A stretch of DNA of 64,000 nucleotides, taken from contig CM055099.1 of NCBI GenBank assembly GCA_029204225.1, positions 43,896,914 to 43,960,913 of the forward strand, in the 5' to 3' direction. The position numbers and the translations under genes were made by a program. Under the pieces are notes generated by a model. It worked only from the letters and a program-made list of their open reading frames with translations. It did not search any database and was not told the DNA's origin. This document shows, piece after piece, positions 44,520 to 56,514 of this stretch (the stretch's first letter is position 1; the number at the start of each line of letters is the position of its first letter). Origin of the DNA: Diphasiastrum complanatum. Lineage: Eukaryota > Streptophyta > Lycopodiopsida > Lycopodiales > Lycopodiaceae.

Positions 44520-45574
44520 TCTAGACCCCATGCTTTTGATACAACATCGCCTACTCATCCCTTCGCCCTCCTTCTACTCTCAAGAATTCTATTTCTCTCT
44601 GAATCAGTCTACAATATACACACAAAGACAAATTAGGCAGAACTGCAAGGTCATCACTAGATTATGGTCTGACCGAAGGGAACTATTAAATCAATGTTTA
44701 CGAAGAGGCAGGACTCAAACCGCAAACCGCAAGAAACCGCAAACCACAAGGAGTCGTTAGAACCCATAGGTTACTATCTGCGAGCACTTGTGGAATCTCG
44801 TCGACCACCGCAAGTGACCTTCTTACGATCTCCTACAATGGAAGCTATGACCAGAGTCCACTCTCCTCAACCGTTTGAAAACGTAAGCAACTTACTTACG
44901 ATTGTCAACGAAGTCGACCAGCGACAACGGTTTGCGAGTTCCTACGAAGTCAACTAACGACTGTTGACTCATCTCATCGTTTAACTCCGTAAGTTATCAC
45001 TTAGATTATCAACAAAGGAAACAAACGAGCATCTACAAAGCAAATGATCAACAGCTGATTGAACGTCCAGCAGTTGTTCAAACGATTGCGGACAGACTAC
45101 GGCCATCACGGCCTACATCCTTGCACTACGATGCATACGGAGGATACGTTACTTTGTACTTTTCCCCCTTCATGGTGCTCTAATAACGGATCTACGGATC
45201 TTGTTTAAACGGTTGTTAATCATCTTGTAAATTGTGATTACAATGAATCAAAAGACTCTGACAGCTATAAATATGTATCTGAGCAAAGATAAGGGGTAAT
45301 AGGTGTTGTTGAGTTGAACAATCTATAGATGCATAGAGTGATCAAACGGCCAAAAGGTCTCAAATAGCTAGCTCCTTAGAGTTAGTGATTTATAGAGAGA
45401 GAGAGAGAGAGCTAGAACTGTAGCCATTGTTTTAGAATCTGTAAGTAGGAATATGCTCTTATCAGCGCTACTATATTGTGTTTCGATTCTTTCATTTACA
45501 CAAATTTGCTACTGTTCAATTATTACGTTCTTGATTGAATGAAATTGTCTCTCTCACTCTCCTACACACAAACA
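44520..45574 (+). repeat. Probable copia LTR (left end uncertain)
   Basis: The right end CTACACACAAACA is followed by GGTTATCAGAGAC, a variant tRNA-Met primer site, and 400 bp later by a copia gag. A TATAAATA box lies at 45266-45273 and a GA repeat at about 45391-45410. The left boundary is a guess; no second LTR copy is present to fix it. Confidence 0.5.
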
Positions 45575-45590
45575 CGGTTATCAGAGACAG
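45575..45590 (+). promoter_or_regulatory. Variant tRNA-Met primer site
   Basis: GGTTATCAGAGAC, differing from TGGTATCAGAGC by an inserted T and a terminal change. Its position between LTR-like sequence and gag supports the role. Confidence 0.5.
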
Positions 45591-45972
45591 AGGATTGCAT
45601 GGTTGTCCAAGATGCCTAATGCTTCGCAATCCTACTGTTACGGTAGTCTCAGACTCCTACTCTGATAACTCAAAAGGATAACAAGCTTTTGATTCCGTTC
45701 CCTAGTCAATCCATGTTCTTGAAATCGTAGTTAATACTGTGTTCACAATTGTTTTTCTTACTGTTGGTAGAGACATCGTTTACATCATATCATCTCTCAT
45801 GTTTTGCTTCCGTCACGGCTCCGCTGCAATCGTAATCAATCGTAGACCAAGCAGACCATTTCACGTCATACCCCAACAGAAGTGTATTAGAGCATTGGTT
45901 CAGTGGATTACTAGAGTCCATGATCTTTTTTCAAAAGCTATTCTAAATTGTTTGTGTACAATTTTGATCACT

Positions 45973-46465
45973 ATGGAAGGCACCTCAGAGATCTACTTGA
46001 TCAATAAATTCAACGGAGATGACTTTCACATGTGGAAGTTCAAAATGAGGATGATCCTGATTGAAAAGGAGTTATGGGATACATCAACAGTTCTATAGCC
46101 AGACCGGGAGAACCCGAACAGCTCCCAGCTTGGGAAGCCAAGGATGGCAAGGCTCTTGCCATTGTATCTCTAAACCTTAAAGACACTCAAATTGCTCATG
46201 TGTCCAATTGCACTACTTCTAAAGAAGCATGGGATATACTCACTAGCATCTACGAGACCTTAGATGTCTCGACTCGTCTCTTTTTGAGGAAGAAGGTACT
46301 AACACTCAGAATGAGTGAAAGCACCTCAGTCAGCGACCATCTGAACGAGTTCAAACAACTAATGAACCAACTGGCTGCAATAGGTTCCCCTATATCAGAA
46401 AAAGACTCTACCATGTCTTTTATTGTCAGTCTACCATCCTCCTACTACTTTAGTCTTTCTCATGC
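45973..46465 (+). pseudogene. Copia gag fragment (+)
   Basis: ATG at 45973: INKFNGDDFHMWKFKMRMILIEKELWD, then a frame change near 46080 into RPGEPEQLPAWEAKDGKALAIVSLNLKDTQIAHVSNCTTSKEAWDILTSIYE and VSDHLNEFKQLMNQLAAIG. This is the DUF4219/UBN2-type copia capsid. It is cut at about 46465, where an oppositely oriented gag begins. Confidence 0.82.
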
Positions 46466-46723
46466 TTTATGGCTGCTCTCACAGTCTTCAATCTGCATGA
46501 GTATTTCTTCGTTAATGGACGAAACGACGATCACCATTACACGTTCATCTTTTCTGATCCACTCAACTCTCCTTGGGTCTCCCTCTGGAGGCTGCACCTT
46601 TGTGAGTTTGGTCACTGACCAGATGCCTTCACTCTTCAAAAGTGTTTTGATTTTGAATTTCCATACTCTATAGTTTTCACCATCAAGATTGATTTCTATT
46701 CTCGTCTGGATCGTTGTAGCCAT
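46466..46723 (-). pseudogene. Copia gag fragment (-)
   Basis: Minus-strand start of a different copia gag: MATTIQTRIEINLDGENYRVWKFKIKTLLKSEGIW, ending at an acidic stretch cut at about 46465. The frame is intact but only 87 codons remain. Upstream on the minus strand are its primer site and LTR. Confidence 0.8.
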
Positions 46724-46776
46724 ATTGTGTTGTCTTAAAAAATCACTGCTCGGATATCATATACCGATAACTTGGA

Positions 46777-46788
46777 GCTCTGATACCA
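46777..46788 (-). promoter_or_regulatory. tRNA-Met primer site (- copia)
   Basis: GCTCTGATACCA on the plus strand (minus strand TGGTATCAGAGC) directly adjoins the LTR end at 46789 and lies about 55 bp before the gag start. Confidence 0.82.
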
Positions 46789-47745
46789 TGTAGCAGAATT
46801 TTGCTTTTTGTTTCTATTTTGTTTTCAGGATCCTAAGCAAGCAACTACAGATCACAGATCATGACAGAATCAATCAAGAAGATGACAAGTAGAAAATTGC
46901 CATTTGGCACCATTTTACTAGTTGATCAAGCATACCCATGTGATTAATGGAGGTCTTTCACGTGTGAGAGGTTGTTTCCACGTGTGTACATATCTAGAAA
47001 ATATCAGTAGCTTATCATAGGAGAAGAATTTGTAAGTTCCCAAAAGTTAGGAAAATTATCTCAAATCAAGAAAAATCATGGTGTGGCAATGGCATCAATC
47101 TAGGAATCAAAGAGGTGGGTGCTTATCTATCATTGATTGGTGGATATGTGGCATTCCCCATACATTCTAGGCCTATTGAGTCAGCACATCAGGTCGAAAT
47201 GTACTTGATCTATATATAGATCATCATTGTGATCGAGAGATCTTGACTTTGAGCGAATGATGAAGTGGAGAAGAGAAGAATTGTATTTTCTGTTTTACAT
47301 TTTTGGGTGAGTCGTTGGCGGCCTGACGCTCACCTCAGTCGCTGTGTTCTGCTCGTTGGTAGACTTTCATGCACAGCTCTACTCTCTATTTCCTCACTCA
47401 TCCTATGTTTTCTGTTAATCAAAATACGTATTTATCTCCATTGTGTGGAGTTTACAAGATAGTTTATTAGAGAACTACAAGACAAGTTAATGCTAATCAG
47501 CTTGATAGTTATTCTCTGTTATCGATGTCACCTTCAGTTGAGCGTGAAGTACAATACACCACGCTCGTCGAGCTGCCAGTTGGCAGTGCAAATTGTTCTC
47601 TTTCATTTTGTGTCTTCTTCAATCGTTGTCGGGCCGAATCTCAAAAACGTTTCTTTTGATCTTCAGGGAATGTTCACTCTTCGCTTCGTTTTGCTTCATC
47701 ACCTTCGTGACAAAGTTGCAAGTATTCACAATTTCTGACAGAAGA
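46789..47745 (-). repeat. 5' LTR of minus-strand copia
   Basis: On the plus strand it starts TGTAGCAGAATTTTGC next to the primer site. A TATATATA box lies near 47210. The distal boundary is not resolved; it must end before the family C LTR sequence that starts near 47748. Confidence 0.6.
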
Positions 47746-47747
47746 CA

Positions 47748-48907
47748 ACCGCACCGCAACGCACCACACCGCAAAGTCCAACATTGCGGTTTGAGCGAAG
47801 ACCAAAACCGCAATGGAAACGGTTTCAACGAAGAAAACCAAACCACACCTTCGCTCAAACCGCAATAGAAATGGTTTCAACGCAGGAAACCGCACCGCAC
47901 CACACCGTAAAGTCCAACATTGTGGTTTGAGCGAAGACTAGAATCGCCACCTCAGGGAACCGCCAAGGCAATGGTTGTGATCTACCGTATCAAACCGCAA
48001 AGTCAATTTGACGATTTGAGCGAAGACCATAACCACAAGCCACCTTAGGGAACTGCCAAGGCAATGGCTTCGAGCTATCGCATCGAACCGCAAAGTCAAT
48101 CTTACAGTTTGAGTGAAGACCAGAACCGCAAAATCAACACATTTCAGTTTAAGCGAAGACCAAAATTGCAATGAACCACAACCTATGTCTTGCGACATAC
48201 ATTGCGACCGTTACAAACCACCATAGCCAATATTGCGGTTTACTATGACTTCTATGATGGCACAACTTCATGATCCTGAGGCGGAGTTCAAATCCAAATG
48301 ATGTGCAGATGTTGTTGTACACTACTTCACGACCAAATACACACTTAGAACTAAACTAATCTTGTAAATATGGATTAGTTAAATGTGATTTTTGTAACAA
48401 ACGAGAACGTCACGTATAAATACATCTCTAGCACTCATTAGACGTGGTGCACACGGACAGAAGATTTAGCATTTTTGTTACATCTCAATTTTAGGCTGTA
48501 ACATACAATTGTTGCTCTTGTTCCATTACAAGAAGTTAATGTAATATACACTTCTTCATATGTGTCTTATGTAGATATTTTATATGTGTTGTGATCTGAT
48601 TGTATTCTTCTATCTTGTTTGACGCACTCGTTCACTCACTCTGATTGATCATGGATGTCTCTGACTCCTCTGCATCTTATCAGACTACGGTCGTCTCTGA
48701 TGCCTGAGAAACAATCACAAAATCTTTCCACCATAGTTCTTCATTCCGTAATTGAACATTCCAACTCTAATCATTGCCAATTACTCTTACACTCTTTGGT
48801 GGATGCGATCACCCTGATACTTGATCACACATTTGCTTTAAAACCGGTCCTATATCAAGGTGGGAGCTATTCTGCACTATTTTCTTCTCTCCCGTTTGGA
48901 TTGAACA
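47748..48907 (+). repeat. LTR family C, copy C
   Basis: Ends ...GGATTGAACA at 48907, two bases before the variant primer site. The first 500 bp consist of diverged repeats rich in AAACCGCAA and TTGAGCGAAGACC, the complement of the tandem units seen in the 60.6-61.1-kb copy. The 5' edge is truncated. The TGTAACATACA and ATATTTTATATG stretches near 48500-48590 may be promoter elements. Confidence 0.75.
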
Positions 48908-48909
48908 AG

Positions 48910-48921
48910 TGGTAACAGAGC
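48910..48921 (+). promoter_or_regulatory. Variant primer site, copy C
   Basis: TGGTAACAGAGC two bases after the LTR end. Confidence 0.7.
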
Positions 48922-49061
48922 CTCTCGGCTTACTATTTCCGTCTCCTTCATTCATTCCATTCATCCACCCTATTCCACCAAAATTCACTCTTACATCCTA
49001 TAAACTTTGGAGTCTTCCTTCTGTCAATTTCCTTGCTCCCATACCTATCGATCTTTGGTTC

Positions 49062-49490
49062 ATGATGACTCATTTGAGAGAAAAAGAAATACAAGTCTGT
49101 AAGATGGCTGCCCTGCATAAAAATCCTTCACTTGAGACTCCTATTGCCTTTGACACCATTATTCGTATGAACAAATTTGAACCCTCTTGTTGCCCCTCTG
49201 AGCAAACCTGGGCCAGAATTAAAGGTCGCTTTGAAACTGGCTTCAATAGAATGAAGCTACACCAAGCCAAAATCTGGAACTAGAAAAGACGATTTTTCAA
49301 ATGTAGATGTGGTGAAAAATGCAAGAATAGCTCTTCCATCATCTGCTTTGACCATGCTCTCTGGTTCATGATGAATAACCTAACCAAGTTCTTTCTTGGT
49401 GCCTCTTTCCAAAACCAGATAAATGCATTCTTCATGTGGCTACATAAATTTGCTAGGGATGTAGTGAAAGCACACCTGACTTTTCTATTT
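49062..49490 (+). pseudogene. Unrecognised first ORF of family C
   Basis: ATG 49062 opens a frame encoding MMTHLREKEIQVCKMAALHKNPSLETP..., then FETGFNRMKLHQAK, to a TAG at 49281 that is TGG in the copy at 51.3 kb. In another frame downstream: CRCGEKCKNSSS and FMMNNLTKFFLGASFQNQINAFFMWLHKFARDVVKAHL. Its position right after LTR and primer site is where gag normally lies, but it has no gag, zinc-knuckle or protease motif that I know. The start region is kept in all four copies. Confidence 0.45.
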
Positions 49491-51134
49491 ATCCGCCTAT
49501 ACATGATTGATGCCTCCATCGAACTCACAAAAGATTCATCTGCCAAACTTCTTGCACCTTTGGGAGACGCCGAAAATATCCGAGAAATAGAGCGCCCTCT
49601 AAAATGACCTAGCTTTTCTATTCTCCAAGGTAAGAATTTTCAAAACTTGACTAAAAGAACTGGCTCTTTCAATCTTAACAAAACAAACTTAGTCATTTCT
49701 GGATTAGGAATGAGAAAGAAAAAGCGGTTTTCAGATTTCAAACGAAAGGAAGGACAAAGCAGTGAGACCAAGGATGATTTACCAATCAGAAAATTGAACT
49801 TTTATAGATCCTAATCGATGTGTAGGATGAAGAAGGGACAATCAGAATGGAAATCGGTACCTCGGCGACCGGCCGTCTCCAGTTTTCTATTAGCAGCGAC
49901 ATAGGGAGACTTTTTCTGCATTTATGCTACCGTAATAGAGTGTTTGAGGCTATCCATGTGAAGCGCTTTTATGCTCATGTTTTACGAAGACTTTTTGGTA
50001 TTGTAGACGAACTCTTTCATGATATCACCTTTGGCTGGTTGCTTCTTCTTTCTTGCTTATAGAACTATTCTTCCTGTTACCAGGCTCGTTTGGATAGTTA
50101 TTGGATGTTTCTTATTTATTACAATGTCCAGATCAGGTAGAATGATAGAGTTTTCTAAGTTTCTTCCATGTCATAGGACACTCAGATTGGTCACTCTTGC
50201 ACTAAAAGCACATGCATAAACGACCACAATTGGTGAATCTTGCATGCCAAAATGTTCAACCATAAAATTAGCATGCAGAACCATTGAACAGTGATCAAAA
50301 TCCTACTCTACTACTGCAAAAATGAATTTGAATCAAATCCTAAACATTAAAACTATTCTACACATACATGAATCCACAGGACTCTAAACAAGAAACTAAT
50401 CTAACAGCATTTTAACAGTCCAAGGATCAAGAAACACTCATTTCTTGATTCTTGGATAGCCCAAGAACATCAAGATTTGGACTGTAAGAAGATATGCAAG
50501 ATTTACATCACAAATTCAGCCTATTTAGTTTACCAGAATGCTAACTACATTAATCCACAAGAAAATAGAAAAACTAATCCACTCTACGATCCACAACCAC
50601 ACACAAAGGATCGAAGGGCAAGATCATGAATGCATCGCTCAAGAAACAAGCACGATCAAGGAGCTCAAAGGATGCCCAAAACTCGTGGAGGCTCTTCTCA
50701 TTTGGACATGGAGTAGATGCATTACACAAAAAGCTCCCTTCTAAAAAAGGGAGTCTCTTAAATAAGCAAGAGAGCTCCTTAGGTGGCTCCCTAGGTGGCA
50801 TCCTAGTGGCATTTCCACCTTTCACAAATTACAAGTGGAATAATGCTCTCCACTAGAGGTCACCATCAAATGGTGGCTCACTCTACTTTTCTAAGAAGGG
50901 CCTACTTGCATTTATTACTTTGTCTAGAAATACTAGTTCCTACATGGTCATTCCATCTTCCAGGATTCACCATGAGGCTTACACAGTTTCTACTTGATAG
51001 TATGAACTAGTATTTCTCGACTCTCAGTCTCCATTCGTCTTGTCTTCTTAGAGACCTCCTCGGTTTGAGGTGAGAGGTGCTCGTGGGTAGCTCTGGTTGA
51101 GTATCGTAGGAATTAATCAGAATCAGCCAACAAG
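49491..51134. other. Spacer between family C inverted copies
   Basis: About 1.64 kb without recognised coding motifs. 50.57-50.86 kb has short GGTGGCTCCCTAGGTGGCATCC-type direct repeats, possibly an LTR remnant. No LTR ends or primer sites found. Confidence 0.4.
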
Positions 51135-52592
51135 AAGAAAAGTTAGGTGTGCTTTCACTACATCCCTAGCAGGTTTATGTAGCCACATGAAGAATGCATT
51201 TATCTGGTTTTGGAGGGAGGCACCAAGAAAGAACTTGATTAGGTTATTCATCATGAACCAAATAGCATGGTCAAACCAGATGATGGAAGAGCTATTTTTG
51301 CATTTTTCACCACATCTACATTCAAAAAACCATCTTTTCCAGTTCCAGTTTTAGCTTGGTGTAGCTTCATTCTATTGAAGGTAGTTTCAAAGTGGCCTCT
51401 AATTCTGGCCCAGGTTTGCTCAGAGGGGGAACGAGACGGTTTGAATTTGTTCATACCAATAATGATGTCAAAGGCAATAGGGGTCTCAAGTGAAGGATTT
51501 TTATGTAGGGTGGCCATCTTGTAGACTTGCATTTCGTTTTCTATCAAATGAGTCATCATGATCCAAAGATCGATAGGTATGGAAGCAAGGAAATTGACAG
51601 AAAAAAGACTCCAAAGTTTATAGGACGTGAGAGTGGATCAAGTGGATGAATGGAATTAATGAAGGAGACAGAATGAGTACGCCGAGAGGCTCTGTTACCA
51701 CTTGTTCGATCCGAACGGGAGGAAAGAAAATAGTGCGGAATAGCTCCCGCCCCGATATAGGACTGGTTTTGAAACAAATGTGTGATCAAGTATCAGGGTA
51801 ATTGCATCCACCGAAGAGTATAAGAGTTATTGGCAATGATTAGAGTTGGAATTTTCAATTACAGAATGAAGAACTATGGTGCAGAGATTTTGCAATTGTT
51901 CCTCAAGCGTCAGAGACGACCGTAGTTTGATCAGATGTAGGGAGTCAAAGGCGTCCATGATTTGTCAGAGTGAGCACGTCAAGCAAGATAGAACAATGCA
52001 ATCAGATCACAACACGTATAAAATATATACGTAAGACACATATGAAGAAGTGTTGCTTGTATACTACATCTTCTTGTCATGGAGCAAGAGCAACAATTGT
52101 ATGTTACAGCCTAAAATTGAGATGTAACAGAAATGCTAAATCTTTCGTCCTTGTGCACCACAACTAATGAGAGCTGGAGATGTATTTATACATGACGTTC
52201 TTGTTTGTTACAAGAACTGCATTTAACTAATCCATATTTACAAGATTAGTTTAGTTCTAAGTGTGTACTTGGTCGTGAAGTAGTGTACAACGACATCTGC
52301 ACATCATTCAGATTTGAACTCCGCTTCAGGAGTGTGAAGTTGCGCCATCAGGAGTTGAATTTGCGCCATCACATAAGCCATAGTAAACTGCAATATTGGC
52401 TTGGCGGTTCGTAACGGTTGCAACGTATGTCGCAAGACATAGCTTGCGGTTCATTGCGATCTTGGTCTTTGCTTAAACTGAAATGTTGACTTTGCGGTTC
52501 TAGTCTTCGCTCAAACCGTAAGATTGACTGTGGTTCAATGCGATAGCTCGTAGCCATTGCCTTGGCAGTTCCCTAAGGTGGCTTGCGGTTCT
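51135..52592 (-). mobile_element. Family C retroelement, copy B (right arm)
   Basis: Minus-strand family C: LTR 51703-52592, variant primer site 51689-51700 (reverse complement GCTCTGTTACCA), and the internal region to 51135. Here the frame 51559-51251 lacks the TAG found in copy C. Its distal end is cut by a copia LTR starting at 52593. Confidence 0.77.
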
Positions 52593-52852
52593 TGTAGGAA
52601 AAATACTAAGAATCCTCCTTCAGAGAACATGATGAAAGTTTGAATAAATCAAACTAATATTAGTGTCTTCAATCGGGTCTGATTATGGTCTATGTACTAA
52701 TTGAGCAATTTTTATTTTGATTGAATAAAAATGCGGATATAGGAGATATATGCGTGAGTGTGATAGACAATTTTAGATAATCAGAAACAACTGATAAAGT
52801 CATCTGTTGAGAAACTTTGATCAATTGATTTTTTATAATTCAGTGTTCTACA
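52593..52852 (-). repeat. LTR of copia element J
   Basis: 260 bp; minus strand TGTAGAACACTG ... TTTTTCCTACA, with short inverted termini. The polypurine tract lies directly upstream. It is inserted into the family C LTR copy B. Confidence 0.85.
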
Positions 52853-52866
52853 GCTCCCTCTCAAAG

Positions 52867-53302
52867 TGGGCAAATGGATTAACCCCAATATTCTTCGCTG
52901 CTTCTCGAACAAAGCTTTACTAAGTGGCTTTGTAAAGATATCAGCTGTCATTTCCTCTGTAGGTATAAAGACTGTCTTCAGTATCTTCTTTTCGACTAAG
53001 TCCCGAATAACATGATACTTGATAGCTATATGTTTTGTTTTTGAATGAAATACAGAATCTTTCATAAGATAGATTGCTGAAGTGTTATCCATTAGTAAGA
53101 CATAAGGTTCATAAATAGTTTCAGCAAATCCTTCCAACATTTGTTTGATCCAAATTAGCTTGTTTGCCATCTTAGCTGCTGTTACATATTCAGCCTCACA
53201 TGAAGATTGAGCTACTGCTATTTGCTTCTTGCTTATCCAAAGTATGGCTGCACCAGATGCTAGAGTACAACCTCCTGAAATACTTTTGCTATCATCCGTC
53301 AT
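52867..53302 (-). pseudogene. Copia RNase H, element J
   Basis: An uninterrupted minus-strand frame (53302-52781) with the RNase H end: SISGGCTLASGAAILWISKKQIAVAQSSCEAEYV, LLMDNTSAIYLMKD, SKTKHIAIKYHVIRD and EEMTADIFTKPLSKALFEKQ. Intact motifs; a fragment because RT upstream is broken. Confidence 0.87.
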
Positions 53303-53917
53303 GGATGCCCAGCTTGTGTCACTATAAGATTCGATCCGAAATCCAGCTTCCTTCGAATAACACAGTCCACTGGTTTTTCAATTCTTGGAGATACTGTACT
53401 ACTCTTTTTGCTCATTTCCAATGTAATGATCCTGGGTTCTGATTAAATTGGCTTAGCCAGTATACTGCAATTGTTATATCAAGTCTGGTGTTGTCTGTAA
53501 GATACAACAATGATCCAATTAGCCTTCGATAGGGTGTATTGGCCATTCATTTTTCTTCTTTGAGAGTTTGCGGACGATCTACCTTACTCAGTATTGTTCC
53601 AGGTATCATGGGAATATGCACACCTTTGCATTTGAGCATGTTGAAGTCTTCAATGATTTTCCAAGTATATTTTTGCTGGTGAAGATACAACTTACCACCT
53701 TCAAAGTCTCTTTCGATCTGCAAGCCTAGCTAGATTTTTGCTTCTCCTAGGTGAGTGATATCAAATATTCCAAAAATGTCTCTTTTGACATCTGAAATCA
53801 ATTTATCTTTTCTTGAGGTGTCGTCAACGTAAACAGCTAGAATTATAATTTCATCTTTGACATGTTTGATATAGACATTTGACTCAGCAAATAAAGGTTC
53901 GAGGCTGTGGAGCCTCA
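53303..53917 (-). pseudogene. Copia RT C-terminal part, element J
   Basis: 53918-53730 gives LFAESNVYIKHVKDEIIILAVYVDDT (catalytic YVDD intact), then a deletion of the S-R-R-type turn, and IFDITHLGEAKI. 53730-53303 holds thumb remnants (LYLHQQKYTWKIIEDFNMLKCKGV) with several stops. Confidence 0.82.
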
Positions 53918-54924
53918 TGATCCCACATTATCCAAGTTTTTATTATATATTGTAAAAATTTTCAATTTTTATACATGTAAATGTGCTATAGTGCCTAAAT
54001 TCATGTAAAGGCCTATTTGCACTTTGTAAATTCACATTCAGGGTAGAATTTGTGACGTTCTATAGAGACGCAATAGTGGATCTCAACAGACATTTTGATA
54101 GTTGATAAACGACATTGAGGCCGGTGATCATTCCTATAAGGTCGACACTTCGTGCCATTGTACTTACGCATTTGCACAGTTCTGAGTATCAATAGAGAGA
54201 GAAGAGCAAGTTTCTATAGCTTGAGCATACTTTCCGTCTGCCATCTGTTACAGTACTACTTCTTATCATTTGAGCGAATACACTCTGTATGATCTGTAAT
54301 TGTTTGTGATACTATTCTGTTTGCGTCACACATACTTCTCATGTTTTATTGAATTGCAGCCACTCTAACATGGATTTTCAGGCATCGCCAGCAAGCAACA
54401 ATTCTGACTAATGTGTGCAGGGAATTAGTCAAAAGCTTTTAAGCATAACCTGGAGTAGTACTTCCTTCAATTCTGAATGAGCTATGTGTTCAGATAATGA
54501 GTTTGTTTGATGCTCTGTTCTGTTTGCTTCCTGCGATAAGAACTAATTCTCTGTGTTTGATTAAGAGGAATCTTTAGCCAATGCGATTCTGTTTGATGAA
54601 TCTATTTGCTAGTTGTTGTCTGATTTGATTGCTTAACTGATACCAAAGAGCCTGAAAGATAAAGTAATCTTTACAACCGTAGACTTTGACCAAATTGTTT
54701 CATCATTGGTATTCCTGGATGCCAATTTACCCAAATATCTTTGGATAACCAGATATGTCGTTGTAGTACTCACTGTGAATATTACACATCCCAGTCCGTT
54801 TACCATCATACATACATTTATTATACAAAAGATGAGATTATTCTCTCTCTTGGGGAACGATTAAACATTTTATACTACTTAGTTCATTGATTTTGTGGAA
54901 ATCTATAATGACTAGGCCACCACA
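53918..54924 (+). repeat. 5' LTR of Athila/Tat-like Ty3 element
   Basis: About 1.0 kb, TGATCCCACATTATCC ... GGCCACCACA. The start coincides with the break in copia element J and the end lies five bases before a tRNA-Asp primer site. No second LTR is present in the window. Confidence 0.7.
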
Positions 54925-54929
54925 TAATT

Positions 54930-54947
54930 TGGCGCCGTTGTCGGGGA
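54930..54947 (+). promoter_or_regulatory. tRNA-Asp-type primer binding site
   Basis: TGGCGCCGTTGTCGGGGA, one base different from the complement of plant tRNA-Asp 3' end (TGGCGCCGTTGCCGGGG), the primer characteristic of Athila and related Ty3 lineages. Confidence 0.85.
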
Positions 54948-55012
54948 GATGAATTTCATCTTTTGCAATATTTTTAAGTGTATTACGTCTACGAATCTTT
55001 CTCATGTAATGC

Positions 55013-55905
55013 ATGCCAAGAACATACTCTCAAGCAATTATTGAACAAAAACGTTTAGAGCGTGCACAACGATTAGAAGCATATAGTAAATCTAGAGATT
55101 TGTATTTGCAGAATTTATAAAACTCGCCAATTAGAGTGAGATTAACACCTGAAGCATTTAATGATCCTCTAAACGCTACTACAGCATTTGTAGATTCATT
55201 TGAGAAAAGGTCCGTTGAAATACCAAGTTCTACAGATTCATCTGAAACAAATTCGTCTGATTCTACTTCCAAACCAAGTTCAGAATCAAAATCTTCTTTT
55301 TCAGAACCATTATCTGAACGTAGTCTAGATTCTGATCCTCCAAATCCTCTGAGCCCTCCAAGTTCACCAAGTTCACCACCACTTGATAATATGGCTAACC
55401 CAGCGCCACCCACATCTACAAAAATCAGATATTATTTTTTTAAGGGATCATCATCATAAGACGCGGATAGTTATTTGTCGCAGTTTGAATCCATTACCAT
55501 AACAAACAAAGACCATACGGACAAGGAAATAGGCTAGGATTTGGTACAGTCAATTAGTGTCGAAAACGGTTAATACTTGAAACGCTTTGTTAAGCAGCAT
55601 TTCTTAAACAGTTTAGGGAGATAGGATATTCCACTAGATTGTTGTCTCGGCTTAATTTTGTTGAGAAAAAGCCGAAGGAATCACTTAGAAAATATACTCG
55701 TAGAGTTAAGAATTTAATAGGAAAGTTAGGAGCCCAGTATCCAGTTGCTATGCAAAATGAATGGTTCTTGGGCGGTTTGCCTCAGAAAATGGATCGTTAT
55801 TGTCGAGAGGGTTTGATGACTTCTTTGGAAGATGTCATCGCCTCTGCCGAGAATTACAAAATTGTTAAAGTGGTACCTGTAAATCTGCAAATCAGAACTT
55901 CATAA
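55013..55905 (+). pseudogene. Athila/Tat-like gag
   Basis: ATG 55013 (MPRTYSQAIIEQKRLERAQRLEAY), TAA at about 55118, then the same frame with a long Ser/Pro/Glu-rich segment (55136-55459), YLSQFESI, and after stops and a shift the capsid C-terminal helices (55639-55905: LSRLNFVEKKPKESLRKYTRRVKNLIGKLG ... EWFLGGLPQKM). Broken in several places. It ends at 55905; no protease follows. Confidence 0.78.
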
Positions 55906-56502
55906 TGAAAAAAAATAGAATTTCAAAACTTGTTTTATACACAAAGTTACACTACCATTCCCTTCCTACATTGCCATCTTCTTGAAACTAGGAGATAGAA
56001 AGTTGTAACTAATGAAGTTTGGATGAAAACTTCACTTTTCGGATCTGATTTTCAGATTTACATGTCTAAAAAATAGAAAATCAGAACTTCAAACAGTTCG
56101 ACATGACTGATCAGGACGAAGCTCACTTCTGTCTAGGAGTTCATATAGAGACAGAGCAAAGCGACCTAGTTTTGATCAAAACACATAGCTAGAATCAATC
56201 TTTTTGCAAAAAAAAGTTTGTGTATGTAGAGGAAGACTTCCTCTAACCATCCCACAAATCTTTTTTCAGAACTTTCAAAAACCCAAAGCCCACTTTAAAA
56301 CTTCTCTAACATGATAAAAAAATCAGCCCCTAAACAATTCTATAAGCATCACTACTCTTTTCTTAAGAATAATAGATTCATTGGGTACTCCAACTACAAG
56401 CTTCCTACAACTAGGAAAACCAATAATCTTTCCCAAATTTTTTTTAATAAGTGATATTAATAGAACATAAAGAAGTTTAAAAAGGTTACCATCCTTTGTC
56501 TA
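55906..56502. other. Unassigned noncoding stretch
   Basis: AT-rich. If the primer site at 56503-56514 is real, this would be leader DNA of the corresponding minus-strand element, but no gag frame is seen. Confidence 0.35.
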
Positions 56503-56514
56503 GCTCTGATACCA
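56503..56514 (-). promoter_or_regulatory. tRNA-Met primer site beside LTR
   Basis: GCTCTGATACCA on the plus strand (minus TGGTATCAGAGC), directly adjoining the LTR at 56515. Confidence 0.75.

Larger units (their letters stand above)
48030..49490 (+). repeat. Inverted repeat, left arm
   Basis: About 1.46 kb matching 51135-52592 in inverted orientation with moderate divergence. It consists of most of the family C LTR plus the start of its internal region. Confidence 0.75.
52593..53917 (-). mobile_element. Copia element J, 3' part
   Basis: Minus-strand tail of the same family as element G: RT fragment, RNase H, polypurine tract (reverse complement 52853-52866, GCTCCCTCTCAAAG) and a complete 3' LTR (52593-52852). 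The 5' part is removed at 53917, where a Ty3 LTR starts. Confidence 0.87.
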
